From NCBI GenBank assembly GCA_001598975.1, contig BBXU01000305.1, positions 1 through 10,489 of the forward strand: a stretch of DNA of 10,489 nucleotides, read 5' to 3'. The stretch comes from Parachlorella kessleri. Its lineage: Eukaryota; Chlorophyta; Trebouxiophyceae; Chlorellales; Chlorellaceae. The notes under the pieces are model-generated. The model saw nothing but the letters and a program-made list of their open reading frames with translations, searched no databases and was not told where the DNA came from. Positions 1-7,830 of this stretch are shown piece after piece (the stretch's first letter is position 1; every line of letters begins with the position of its first letter). A program made the translations under genes and the position numbers.

Positions 1-485
1 CGGCGCGCGCGGCGCTGCGGGGGCGCTGTCTGCCTTCCTTTGCAATTGATAAATGAATGTCTGTGGGAAAGTCAAGAAGGCGCAACCAAAGCATGTACTA
101 GGCACAGCTAACCATGCTACTCAGGACGTGGTATATACCTCGAGACTTTTTCATACTGCAGATGGTGCTTGGTCCTCACGGTTGAAAGCCTACAAGCTTT
201 ACGTGAGCGCTTTACTGAAGGCTGCCAGGTGCAGTTGCTAACCGGCTGGTATGACTGCATTGATGGACCGAATTCTTTTACTAAATCGGAACTGTTGGTA
301 GTCTTCATTTCAGTTAGTACTTGCAGATCACTCCATAGGGAGTCTGAGCACTTGGGGGTATGTATTGCATGCTTGCCCAAGCGGCCCCATTGGGGCATAA
401 ATCCTCATGTGAGACGTGAAGAATTTGGGATTTGGCGCTGTCCGTCTGCAATCCCACCTCGCAAACATGATAAACCTGCTGCTTG

Positions 486-490
486 TGTAA
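486..490 (+). terminator. Candidate TGTAA polyadenylation signal of an unseen upstream gene
   Basis: TGTAA lies about 430 nt after the GC-rich start of the window, where a + strand coding region may end. It is the first TGTAA in the window. A pentamer occurs often by chance, and TGTAA also appears inside introns here (for example 2241-2245 and 5805-5809), so this is weak evidence on its own. Confidence 0.2.
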
Positions 491-1155
491 GGCACTGTAG
501 CGTTATAGCTTCACTTTCTGGTATCACATAGTAGCTTTCATGTGCTGTGGCTATGTAGCTTCCACCCATTTGGGCTTCAGTCATACGGTTTTGAGTGAAA
601 CAATTGACTATGCGCGGCGCTCTTTGTGTTTTCTACCCCAGGTTTTGGGCTGAGCCTCTGCAAAGATTGTTCTGGAATCCTGCAGCTAGCAGTGGCGTCT
701 ATGTTGGGCGCTTGGCATTTGTGTTGGGCAACTATGGCAACCAGCATTGCGTGTGGAGTGAATTAATGGTTGTGGTGATGCAAAGTTGGTTTTAGTTCCA
801 TGGGCTCACCAGGGTGCGATGTGTGCTATTGGCAGCAAAGGCAGTACCAGCGGCAAAGCTTTTCAGCAGCGCGCCCAAAAGGAGGCGGTATTAGAAAGGA
901 CTGTGGTAGTGACTCAGGCTGCTTGTCTGGCAGCTTGTGCTCTATTATGCCATTCCCACGGCAGCTTTGCAGAAGGTTGGGGTCAGGGCCTGGGGACCCA
1001 AGGCAGCGGATGAACTACTGCAGACAAGAAGCACAGCATATCTGCATTTAGCCCCGTGCAGTGCATCCCTCTTCTCAGTTCCCAGTGCCTGCCACCAACA
1101 GTTAATTCCTGGGGACCCACTCCCATTGCACTATGCAGTCTCTTCTACTAGCATG

Positions 1156-1224
1156 GACCCTTCCTGACTGTCCCAGCACCGTGCTGGGACAGTCAGTCAC
1201 CGTGCTGGTGACCAGAGAAGGGTC
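1156..1224. repeat. Nested inverted repeat forming a potential three-way junction
   Basis: An outer 8-bp stem (1156-1163 with 1217-1224) encloses two hairpins. Hairpin A is a perfect 15-bp stem (1164-1178 with 1182-1196) with a CCG loop. Hairpin B is a 6-bp stem (1196-1201 with 1207-1212) with a GTGCT loop. It shares base 1196 with hairpin A. Only four bases (1213-1216) are left unpaired before the outer stem closes. All pairs are Watson-Crick. The element lies about 450 bp upstream of the glycosyltransferase start, in sequence with no recognised gene. It could be a structured RNA, a cruciform-forming regulatory site or a remnant of a foldback element. The sequence does not decide between these. 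Confidence 0.75.
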
Positions 1225-1366
1225 TGCCCGCCGTTCCAGAAAGATCATTATGTGCACTGGGTTTCCAGCCGCCCAATGACTGTGCTCACTGCCTGCAGAA
1301 GTCAGCAGACCAGAAGAAGACAACAGGGCTTCCAGTGCCGGTAGCGCCTGAGGCCACCCTGTGGGC

Positions 1367-1375
1367 TATATATAT
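1367..1375 (+). promoter_or_regulatory. TATA-like element upstream of the glycosyltransferase gene
   Basis: A run of alternating T and A (TATATATAT) sits in otherwise GC-rich sequence about 300 bp before the proposed start codon at 1677. If it is a TATA box, the 5' UTR would be roughly 270 nt. This is a composition and position argument only; no transcription start can be read from the sequence. Confidence 0.3.
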
Positions 1376-1676
1376 GCCCGCTCCTACGCCCCTGGCCAGT
1401 TGCCCACATGGCACTCGAGCGCTCAGCTACGGCTGGACGGCGAGGCCTGGGCGTATTGATTTATGTATTTATGCCAAAGCTCTTACAGGACTAAGAGCAC
1501 CGTGCATGAGCCCCGTGCCAAAGGTCCTCAGCTGTCACGCCTCGTGCCTCGGGCAGAGTGTGCCTCGTGGCGCCGAAGGCGCTCGCACCCAAACTTGCCA
1601 TGTCCTCACACGAACCGAGCAGCCAACCACTTGAATCGAATGAAAGATTGATTGATAACATCTCCTAGCACATAGG

Positions 1677-4661
1677 ATGCGGACTGAGGAGCGCAGCATC
1701 ATCATCTTTTGCATGGGCACACGAGGTGATGTCCAGCCGTTTGTCGCGCTTGGGTTAGGGCTCGTAGACCGCGGCTGGACAGTGACAATAGCGGCGCCAC
1801 TGGAGTTCCATGACTTTGTCAGCAGCTTTGGGCTGGCCTTTGCGGACATAGGCAGGTCCCTGCAGAAAGAGATGCTGCTGTCCCCAGAAGGCAAGGCCCT
1901 TCGCACAGTGGGACCTTTGGGGCTGAGGGCAGCCGCTAAGGCATTCTTCAATGTCGGCCTTTTCTCTTCATGGTAAGGCTGCAGCAATCTTTCCAAACCC
2001 ACGCGAGAGCTGGCTGCAAATCATATGTACGAAGTCCTGTTGTTTCCCCAGGTTTACACAGATCGCCGAGCATAGCCGACGCCTACAACCAAATGTGCTC
2101 CTGCTAACCAGCTTTCCAGCCATGTCAGGAGCAGCCATTATTCCTCGGCTGTATGGCTTGCCAAGAACAAAAGTTGTCATAGCACATACGGTGAGCAGGA
2201 GGGGACAGTGGAGATCCGGGGTGTTCCTGGGGTTTATTACTGTAAAAGCCCTGCACAGCATATGCTAGCCTAGCGAGCAGCAGACAGCCAATGGGCATTG
2301 TTGCGATGGTGCAGATCTTGACTTTCACTGACTACAGCTATGCGTCCTCCGCTTTCACTGACTGTAGCTATGCGTGATGGTGCTGCATTGCAGGTCCCAA
2401 TGCGCGCCACTGCAGAATTTGGGGTAAGATGCATTTGGAGGCACAGCCTAGCTTGGACAGACTCTCTGCTGGGTGCAGAGCATACGCACACACATGTGGG
2501 CCAAGCTGCCGCCAACTTGTGCATGTTGCTGTGTCGTGTGTAGGTGCCTTTGTCGGGAAGTGGCTTCTCTGCCCGCTGGGCTTTCATGAACCGCATGCAG
2601 TGGGCCACTTCATCTGCTCTAGTGGGACGGGGCATCCACGCTCACACAGCCCGACAAGTAGTCCAACTGGCGGCTCAGGACCTGCAGGTGGGAACTTGTG
2701 GGTCCCGAAACAGGGCGGGACGGCTCACTGAAGGCAACAGCATGGCACGGCACGTACCAGCTATGTCCTGCATGAAGCAGTCAGTGATAGAGCAGTCACC
2801 CTAGGGGCTCGGTTACCAATTGCGATTTACCAACTGGTTGTTTCTTGCAGGCTCAGTACCAGCGGCTCCTACCAGGCCCCAGCCTTGAGCTGGGTGAGCA
2901 GTTTGGGACCGCCAACCTGCCCCAGCTGTATATATACTCCAGCCACCTGCTGCCCAAGCCAGCTGACTGGCCTGACAACTGCCACGTGGTGGGGCCGCTG
3001 CTCCTCAGGCCCCAGCAGGCTGGAGGGGGCGGGGGTGGGCGTGCAAAGGCAGGCCAGCCGCAGGCTTCTGGGGCAGGGGAGCAGGCCTCAAGCACTGGCC
3101 TAGCGCCTGCCAGACTTGGACCGTGGAGTGATGGCAAGCGCGATACCGATGAGTCTTCTTGTGGGCTTAGCGGGGAGCCAAGCGGAGAGACCACTGCAGG
3201 CAGCCTCAGCCAGCAGGCTTCAGCCCAGCCTTGTTCCCTCGAAGACAGCGGAGACTTCCTCATCCCTTCTTCCCGACCCCCTGTGGTGGAACAGGCTGGT
3301 GGTGCCAGCTCTGTGGATGGTCCATTGACCACCGCCAGTGAGCAACAGGGCGGTAAAGGTAACAAAGGCGGCAGCCTCCCTGGCTGCTCTGCTGGCAGCA
3401 GCAATGCCAAGGAGCATGGGCCTCAGGTCACTGCAGCCAGCGCCAAGGCTGGGACAGACGCGGCCCTGCAGCCGGCTGAGCCGCCTGTGGGCTTGCCAGC
3501 GGCCCTGCAGAGCTTCCTGGACTATGCCTTCAGGCGCCAGCTGCTAGTGATATACATTGGGCTGGGGTCCATGCTGGGCACGGTGTTCGAGCCAGAGCAG
3601 GTGGGTTCCTGTTCCTGGCTGACTTGCTTGCTTGGTTGCCTGGCAGGGTGCGGCGTGCACGAGTTAAGTGGTGATCAGGACTGACAAAAGTGCGCCGCAA
3701 GTATGTTGCACAGCTGCGGCACGGCGAGGAGGTAGTATAACCGTCAGTCTCGCATCGCTTCTGGTCCACCCACTGCACCCCACTGCTGTGTTTTGATGAG
3801 ATTACCCCCCTGTTGAGCTTGGCCCCAGGCCCCGTGAATCTGTTACGCCGTGGGCGCAGGTCAGCAGCATCCTTGACTGCATATGTGAAGCAGTGGTCCA
3901 GCTGTCCGCACGCTGGCCAGTCAGAGCTGTCATCCACACTACGCTGGGTGGAGGGAGGAGCGGTCAACCGACAAAAGCGGCAGCAGCAGCGGGGGCACCA
4001 TTTATGCTGCTAGACCAGCCTGTGGCACATAACCTGCTGCTGCCACAGGTAAGAGGGCCTGCCATACCTATGGACCGTACCCTGCAGACCCGCCAATCCT
4101 TGCCTCGCAGTATGCCAAGGGGCTGCTTCTAGCGTTGCAATAGTGTCACACTGATCCTGAGGGGGTCGTGCTTGCCCTGCAGTGCTCCCTGGTAGTGCAC
4201 CATGGCGGGGCTGGCACCACTCAAGCCGCACTCATAGCTGGCAGACCAGCGCTGGTAAGCTCTAGCAAATTGACGGTGCAATGCGGCCTAGTATGTGACC
4301 ACAGCAACTCTTTGTTATCGCTCCAACACATGGCTGGTTCTCGTCAGGCAAGCCCTTGAGTAGGGCGAGAAGGCCGTGCTACCAATGTCTGCAGGTCGTG
4401 CCATGTGTGCCTGCAAGCGACCAGTCCTTCTGGGCAGACCTGGTCTGGCGACTGGGCCTGGGTCCGCTTTGGTTCCCGGTAGCCAAGCTTACTGTTAGCA
4501 GGCTCGTTGCGGGGCTGGAGGAGGGTCTGCAAAGGTTGGATGAGTTGACAAGGAATGCTGAGGAGATGGCAGCAGACATGCACCACGAGGACGGGGTGAA
4601 AAATGCAATCGCTGTGATCGAGTCCGCAGCGGGGGTGACCCACGGCAGGCTTGCTTTCTGA
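1677..4661 (+). CDS. GT28-family glycosyltransferase, sterol 3-beta-glucosyltransferase (UGT80)-like
   Basis: Eight exons: 1677-1972, 2052-2190, 2394-2423, 2544-2687, 2851-3600, 3860-4048, 4183-4254, 4395-4661. They give 628 residues; all introns are GT-AG and all but the first are phase 0. Family members transfer a sugar from a nucleotide sugar (UDP-glucose in UGT80) to a lipid such as a sterol, usually at membranes. The N lobe opens with GTRGDVQPFVAL (residues 14-25), the family's first motif. The C lobe begins at the IYIGLGSM strand (437-444) and carries the nucleotide-sugar signature VVHHGGAGTT (520-529) and SDQSFW (548-553). A low-complexity insert (about 257-418) separates the lobes. 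Plant UGT80 proteins have a longer N-terminal extension; an in-frame stop at 1656 makes 1677 the first start in this exon, but an upstream exon cannot be excluded. The acceptor, sterol or other lipid, is not determinable. I see no signal peptide or membrane segment. Confidence 0.88.
2322..2375 (+). repeat. Imperfect 24-bp direct repeat in glycosyltransferase intron 2
   Basis: Two copies of a 24-bp unit (2322-2345 and 2352-2375) lie 30 bp apart and differ at two positions (CTACAG versus CTGTAG). They fall inside the second intron, just before its acceptor at 2392-2393. The repeat looks like a small local tandem duplication. The second copy ends 18 bp before the acceptor, so it probably includes the branch-point region. 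Confidence 0.8.
2394..2423 (+). other. 30-nt microexon (exon 3) of the glycosyltransferase
   Basis: Between an acceptor ending TTGCAG and a donor GTAAGA lie exactly ten codons, VPMRATAEFG, joining exon 2 (ending ...VVIAHT) to exon 4 (starting VPLSGSG) in phase 0 on both sides. In UGT80-type enzymes the matching stretch has the form MPWTPTxEFP followed by hydrophobic or Pro residues. The T-x-EF core is therefore conserved, which supports the exon as real and in the mature mRNA. Confidence 0.8.
3016..3500 (+). other. Low-complexity insertion inside glycosyltransferase exon 5
   Basis: After VVGPLLL (residues 249-255) the reading frame runs for about 160 residues rich in Ala, Gly, Ser, Gln and Pro before family-like sequence resumes near PAALQSFLDYAF (419-430). 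Family members normally have only a short linker between the same landmarks. The frame stays open throughout, making exon 5 750 nt long while the other exons are 30-296 nt. It is probably a disordered linker between the two GT-B lobes. A donor-like GTGAGC at 3337-3342 and several CAG acceptors downstream leave open that part of it is removed by alternative splicing. Confidence 0.7.
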
Positions 4662-4829
4662 GGACTTTGAGGTTTAGGGTTGGCGTCAGAAGGCGATAAA
4701 GCAGTCCAAGGGTGTGGCGCGCTGTTTCATGAACACGTAATTATGACGCTCTCTGCTCGCCTTGCGAGTGCTAAATATATCATACCATTATAATAACAAC
4801 AGTGCGGTATGCGCGACCTCTAGCGGCTT

Positions 4830-4834
4830 TGTAA
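4830..4834 (+). terminator. TGTAA polyadenylation signal of the glycosyltransferase gene
   Basis: TGTAA lies 169 nt after the stop codon at 4659-4661, in a locally AT-rich stretch (about 4770-4800 is unusually AT-rich). It is a reasonable 3' end for this gene and leaves only about 60 bp before the hydrolase start codon, so the hydrolase promoter must overlap the glycosyltransferase 3' UTR unless the two share a transcript. Confidence 0.45.
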
Positions 4835-4856
4835 CTGTTGCTCATTCTGACCAGCA

Positions 4857-4881
4857 CCTGTGATCAGACCTGTGTGATCAG
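4857..4881 (+). promoter_or_regulatory. Paired TGATCA motifs just upstream of the hydrolase start
   Basis: Two near-copies of CCTGTGATCAG, the second with an extra TG, lie in tandem 16-40 bp before the ATG at 4897. Each contains the palindrome TGATCA (4861-4866 and 4875-4880). They would be in the 5' UTR or core promoter of the hydrolase gene. A regulatory role is only suggested by the repetition and location. Confidence 0.2.
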
Positions 4882-4896
4882 CGCCTGCCAGGCCAC

Positions 4897-7830
4897 ATGC
4901 CATATTTTACTGTGAGTTCAGACCCACAGCGGGTTCAGCTGCACTACGAGCTCCTGGTGGGCGAGCACGCTTGGGATGAGTTGATCGCTAGAGATGACCG
5001 GGAGTCGTCACAGCCCATCGCTGAGCTGGAGCTACCGACTGTGGGAGAGAAGGTGCCACTGGCACGGAGGTGGGACCTGGTGGAGACTGGGGCCCTGCCA
5101 GCCAGCCTCGACGGAAAGAAGTAAGTGTTTGGTTGCAGCGGGCAGCCCTGGTTTGCACCAGCACTTGCAAAGAGGTCGTATGAAATGCCTTTTTGCTTTG
5201 GCACATAGGTCTGACACTCAGCAGGCAGCTAAATGGAGGGATCCGGTGCTTTTCATCCCTGGCTTGGCCTCCAAGAAAACAACAGAATACTTTGAGCAGC
5301 AAGTGCGGCACCTGACGTCCCTCAAGGTGGGCTTGAATGCGGCCTCTGTCCCTTAGCTCGACCGACTTCGGAGACAACTCCGCACACAAATAAGGCACAT
5401 ATGAACGACCCAGACAACATTCGTGATAGAATGGTCCACCTTTGGTTGTATAGAGGCTTGGAAGCTGGCCATTTGCACCTGCCGCTGAATGCAGGATAGG
5501 TGTGGCTCACCTATAGCTTGTGTGTGTGTCTTCGACCCTAGAGGGGTGGGCCGCAGCAGTGTGCCAGAGGGCCGGCAGCAGTACTCCACCGACCTCATGT
5601 GCAGGGATGTGATCGCCCTCCTGGACCACCTGGGCTGGACTGAGCAGGTCAGCTTTGGGAGGAGATCAAATAGCTCGTCTTACAGATATGCGCAACTGGC
5701 CCACAGCTTCCGATCCGCCACTGCAAAGCGGTGCAATAATATCCGCTTTCATGGGTGGCTGGAAGAGTGGTGACTGGAAACACAGCCTCAGAGGTGTCGT
5801 GGACTGTAACCTGCAGGTCCACATAGTGGGGCAGTCGCTTGGGGCCCTGGTGGCACTCAAGCTAGCAGGCACAGCCCCTCAGCGGATCAAGTCGGTCACC
5901 GTCATGGGTGAGCCCAGGCTGCTTTTAGGTAAAAGCAGCCTGGCGCTTTACTAAAAGCAGCCTCGCTTAGGTCCCTAGTAGGGACCTAAGCGAATGGATG
6001 CGGCGATGAGTGCGGCCATGAACTAGCTGGGGTTGCGCATGGTGGTGTGCTCTTCCAGCACTGCTCTGTGAAAGTCCTCCTGACCAGCCTCACCCTGGGC
6101 TCCATGGTCCGCTGGAAAGGGACTGTCAAGCACACACACAAGTTCCCATCACCAACAGTGGCTTGAAGGGCTGCTGCAGGCGCGGTGCTGGCAGGCACAG
6201 ACATGCTGTGGTCTGGCTGGAGGAACGCCCCGAGGTTCGCCGCCCAGTTCTTTTTTGGAGGGCTCCGCAGCAAGATTCGGGCCAACCTGGGCATGCAGTA
6301 CACCCAGGCGTACCTCTCCCAGCCCTCAGGTGCGTTGTCTCCATCGGGTCTGGCACGCTTCTACCAGAGAATGAAGGGCAATAATTGCAGAGGCGGTGCC
6401 GCACTGGCCCCTTCTGCTCAAGCCTACACATTTGAGCTTGTGGACAGAGGCAGGAGTACAGGTTTCTGCTGAATGTGATGCTACTTACAGGGGGTGGCAG
6501 GACTCGGCTGGAGGCCATGGCGGCTGCCACAGAGGCAACCATCCAGCGCAAGCGGGGCACTGTACCCAAGGTCAGTGATGCGAAGTGTTTTTGCAGAAAA
6601 GAAAACGAGGGCAGCGTGCTACGCCGCAGTCTACTTTGCATGCCATCCTTGTATCACAACTGACCCCGCTGCCTTCTGGAGTTACGTGCTGACGTCCACT
6701 GCGTGCATGCTGGTCACTCATCAACCCGCCCGCGCCTTGCTGCCCCGCAGGAGCAGAGGCAGCGCAACATGGCGGGGCGGCGGGGCCAGATGCGTGCCTG
6801 CATCTGGCACCGGCTGACCCGCAAGGAGGTGGCAGCCATCGCTGGCAGCCAGCACTTCAGGGTCCTGGTCCTTCATGGCTGGCACGACAGGTGGGGCTGC
6901 CTCCCTCTTCCCCCACGCTGCCCTGCATCGAGCTTGCAGCGATGCCGCAGGCTGCCGTACCCTGCATTGCCACCTCTCCTGCCCGGTGAGGTACTTCCCG
7001 GAAGGCTAGTGGTGGGCTGCTGCCCCATCTGGGGCTGATGGGTGAGTCAGCGCTGTCGGTCATCTCCGGCTGGGAAGCTGGTTGAGCGTGCGTGGTCTAT
7101 GCCCTGCAGGTTCATATCCCCCAGCCAGGCCCACAAGCTGGGGGTGGTGCTGCGGGCCAACATGGTCACCACAGGTAGGCAGTGCGGCACTCTGACGTAT
7201 GCATGCTACTTAACACCGGTTAGCGTATGTGAGCAACACGCCCCTGGGCCAACCTCTTACATCCGTCGTACACACACGTAGCAGAGCGGGCGCCTAGGCA
7301 CCGGCTGAGCAGCCCCCTGGTACACTGCTTCTGACACTCCTGACGATTGGGCCTAGCTGGCTGGCTACCTGCAGAGGCGGCGCACGCTGGCATTGGGATC
7401 GAGGCGGCAGCCCTTGTCAATGCCATGCTGGAGACACAGATCCTGGGGGGATTCCCTTCACCGCAGCTGGGCGGTAAGTCACCCAAGGAGTACTGAAGGA
7501 TCGCATCTGTACTAGCCCACTGCATTATCAGCCGGGTCTTTGCTCTTGACCAGCTAGGGCTCTTTACCACACCGCCTTGAGCTGACGTCTGTGGCACTTG
7601 AGAGGTATTGGCGCCCTACCACACAGTCTAGCGCACGAGGTTGGCGACCGTCATGCCCGCACCTGCCCGTCGCAGGGTGTGAGGTGCCTGCCGGGACGAT
7701 GCAGGCAGCCAGGGGGCTGGCACCCGAGACCAACACCCAGCAGCAGCAGCAGCAGCAGCAGGTGTATTACCTCCATGCCCGCAGTGACCAGGGCAAGCTG
7801 CTCAAGCGGGTCCAGACGCAGCCCTACTAA
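4897..7830 (+). CDS. Alpha/beta-hydrolase fold protein
   Basis: Ten exons: 4897-5120, 5209-5326, 5495-5647, 5817-5907, 6180-6329, 6491-6570, 6751-6890, 7110-7174, 7375-7473, 7676-7830. They join in frame to 424 residues with GT-AG introns of 88-272 bp. The protein follows the alpha/beta-hydrolase order: N-terminal strand MPYFTVSSD; VLFIPGLAS (88-96), in the oxyanion-loop position; VFDPRGVGRSS (126-136); nucleophile elbow GQSLG with Ser172; a helical cap (about 200-290); VLVLHGWHD with acid Asp318; and AAHAG with His344. The triad is intact, so it should be an active serine hydrolase (esterase, lipase or related). The substrate cannot be told. About 65 extra residues lie between the first strand and the oxyanion loop. 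The last exon adds a Gln8 tract (395-402) and a tail to Tyr424. An in-frame TGA at 4861 supports the start at 4897. No signal peptide is evident. The C-terminal exon is the least certain part. Confidence 0.87.
5914..5993 (+). repeat. Cluster of perfect hairpins in hydrolase intron 4
   Basis: Hairpin 1 has a 13-bp stem (5914-5926 with 5931-5943) and a 4-nt loop, starting six bases after the donor GT at 5908. Its right-arm core AAAAGCAGCCT is repeated exactly at 5953-5963, and that second copy can pair 13 bp with 5916-5928, so the left arm has two mutually exclusive partners. Hairpin 2 has a 14-bp stem (5963-5976 with 5980-5993) and an AGT loop. All pairs are Watson-Crick. In pre-mRNA these would sit right behind the 5' splice site. 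Confidence 0.85.
6059..6106 (+). other. Exon-like 48-nt segment in hydrolase intron 4 (possible cassette exon)
   Basis: The segment is preceded by a good pyrimidine-rich acceptor (TGCTCTTCCAG) and followed by GT. Its length is a multiple of three, and inserted between exons 4 and 5 (phase 1 on both sides) it would add 16 codons without a stop. Read in a different frame it resembles a hydrolase strand (VLLTSLTLGSM), but that frame does not fit the flanking exons. Direct joining of exons 4 and 5 gives normal family spacing, so this segment is probably skipped or not an exon. Confidence 0.2.
7738..7761 (+). repeat. (CAG)8 microsatellite encoding Gln8
   Basis: Eight perfect CAG triplets lie in the last hydrolase exon and encode residues 395-402. 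The run is followed directly by GTGTAT, so the last CAG could also act as a splice donor context and each CAG as a potential acceptor. Length variation between strains is expected for such a tract. Confidence 0.9.

Larger units (their letters stand above)
1..1676. other. Region without a supportable gene; possible 3' end of a left-hand gene, then upstream sequence
   Basis: The first 35 or so bases are very GC-rich and all + frames close between about 45 and 111, after which the sequence becomes clearly more AT-rich. This pattern would fit the last codons and 3' UTR of a + strand gene lying to the left, with a TGTAA motif at 486-490 as a possible poly(A) signal, but the coding part is too short to identify. 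From about 600 to 1676 there are only short open frames with no family resemblance on either strand. The stretch contains a nested inverted repeat (1156-1224) and a TATA-like run (1367-1375). The glycosyltransferase frame is blocked by an in-frame TAA at 1656-1658, so any 5' extension of that gene would need an additional spliced exon here. Confidence 0.45.

Noticed and set aside
169..531. 120-residue + strand open frame near the left edge
   Set aside because: No recognisable domain, AT-rich sequence unlike the exons in this window, and a position fitting a 3' UTR or intergenic sequence.
937..1167. Short + strand frame with a plausible-looking helix-like segment upstream of the glycosyltransferase
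   Set aside because: No recognisable family, no matching splice sites joining it in frame to 1677, and the sequence around it looks non-coding.
1156..1224. tRNA gene or parvovirus-type terminal repeat
   Set aside because: The cloverleaf lacks a third arm, an anticodon loop and the A/B box bases of a tRNA. The outer stem is only 8 bp and is not at a viral genome end. The T-shape resemblance is superficial.
1535..2002. 155-residue minus-strand open frame
   Set aside because: It overlaps exon 1 of the glycosyltransferase, whose + strand product has clear family motifs. The minus product has none.
2853..3410. 185-residue minus-strand open frame
   Set aside because: It lies opposite glycosyltransferase exon 5. 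The low-complexity, GC-rich sequence keeps antisense frames open, and the product is unlike any family I know.
6059..6160. Constitutive exon reading VKVLLTSLTLGSM
   Set aside because: The attractive frame is phase 0 whereas exon 4 ends in phase 1, and exon 4 joined to 6180 already gives the expected spacing between the nucleophile elbow and the cap helices.
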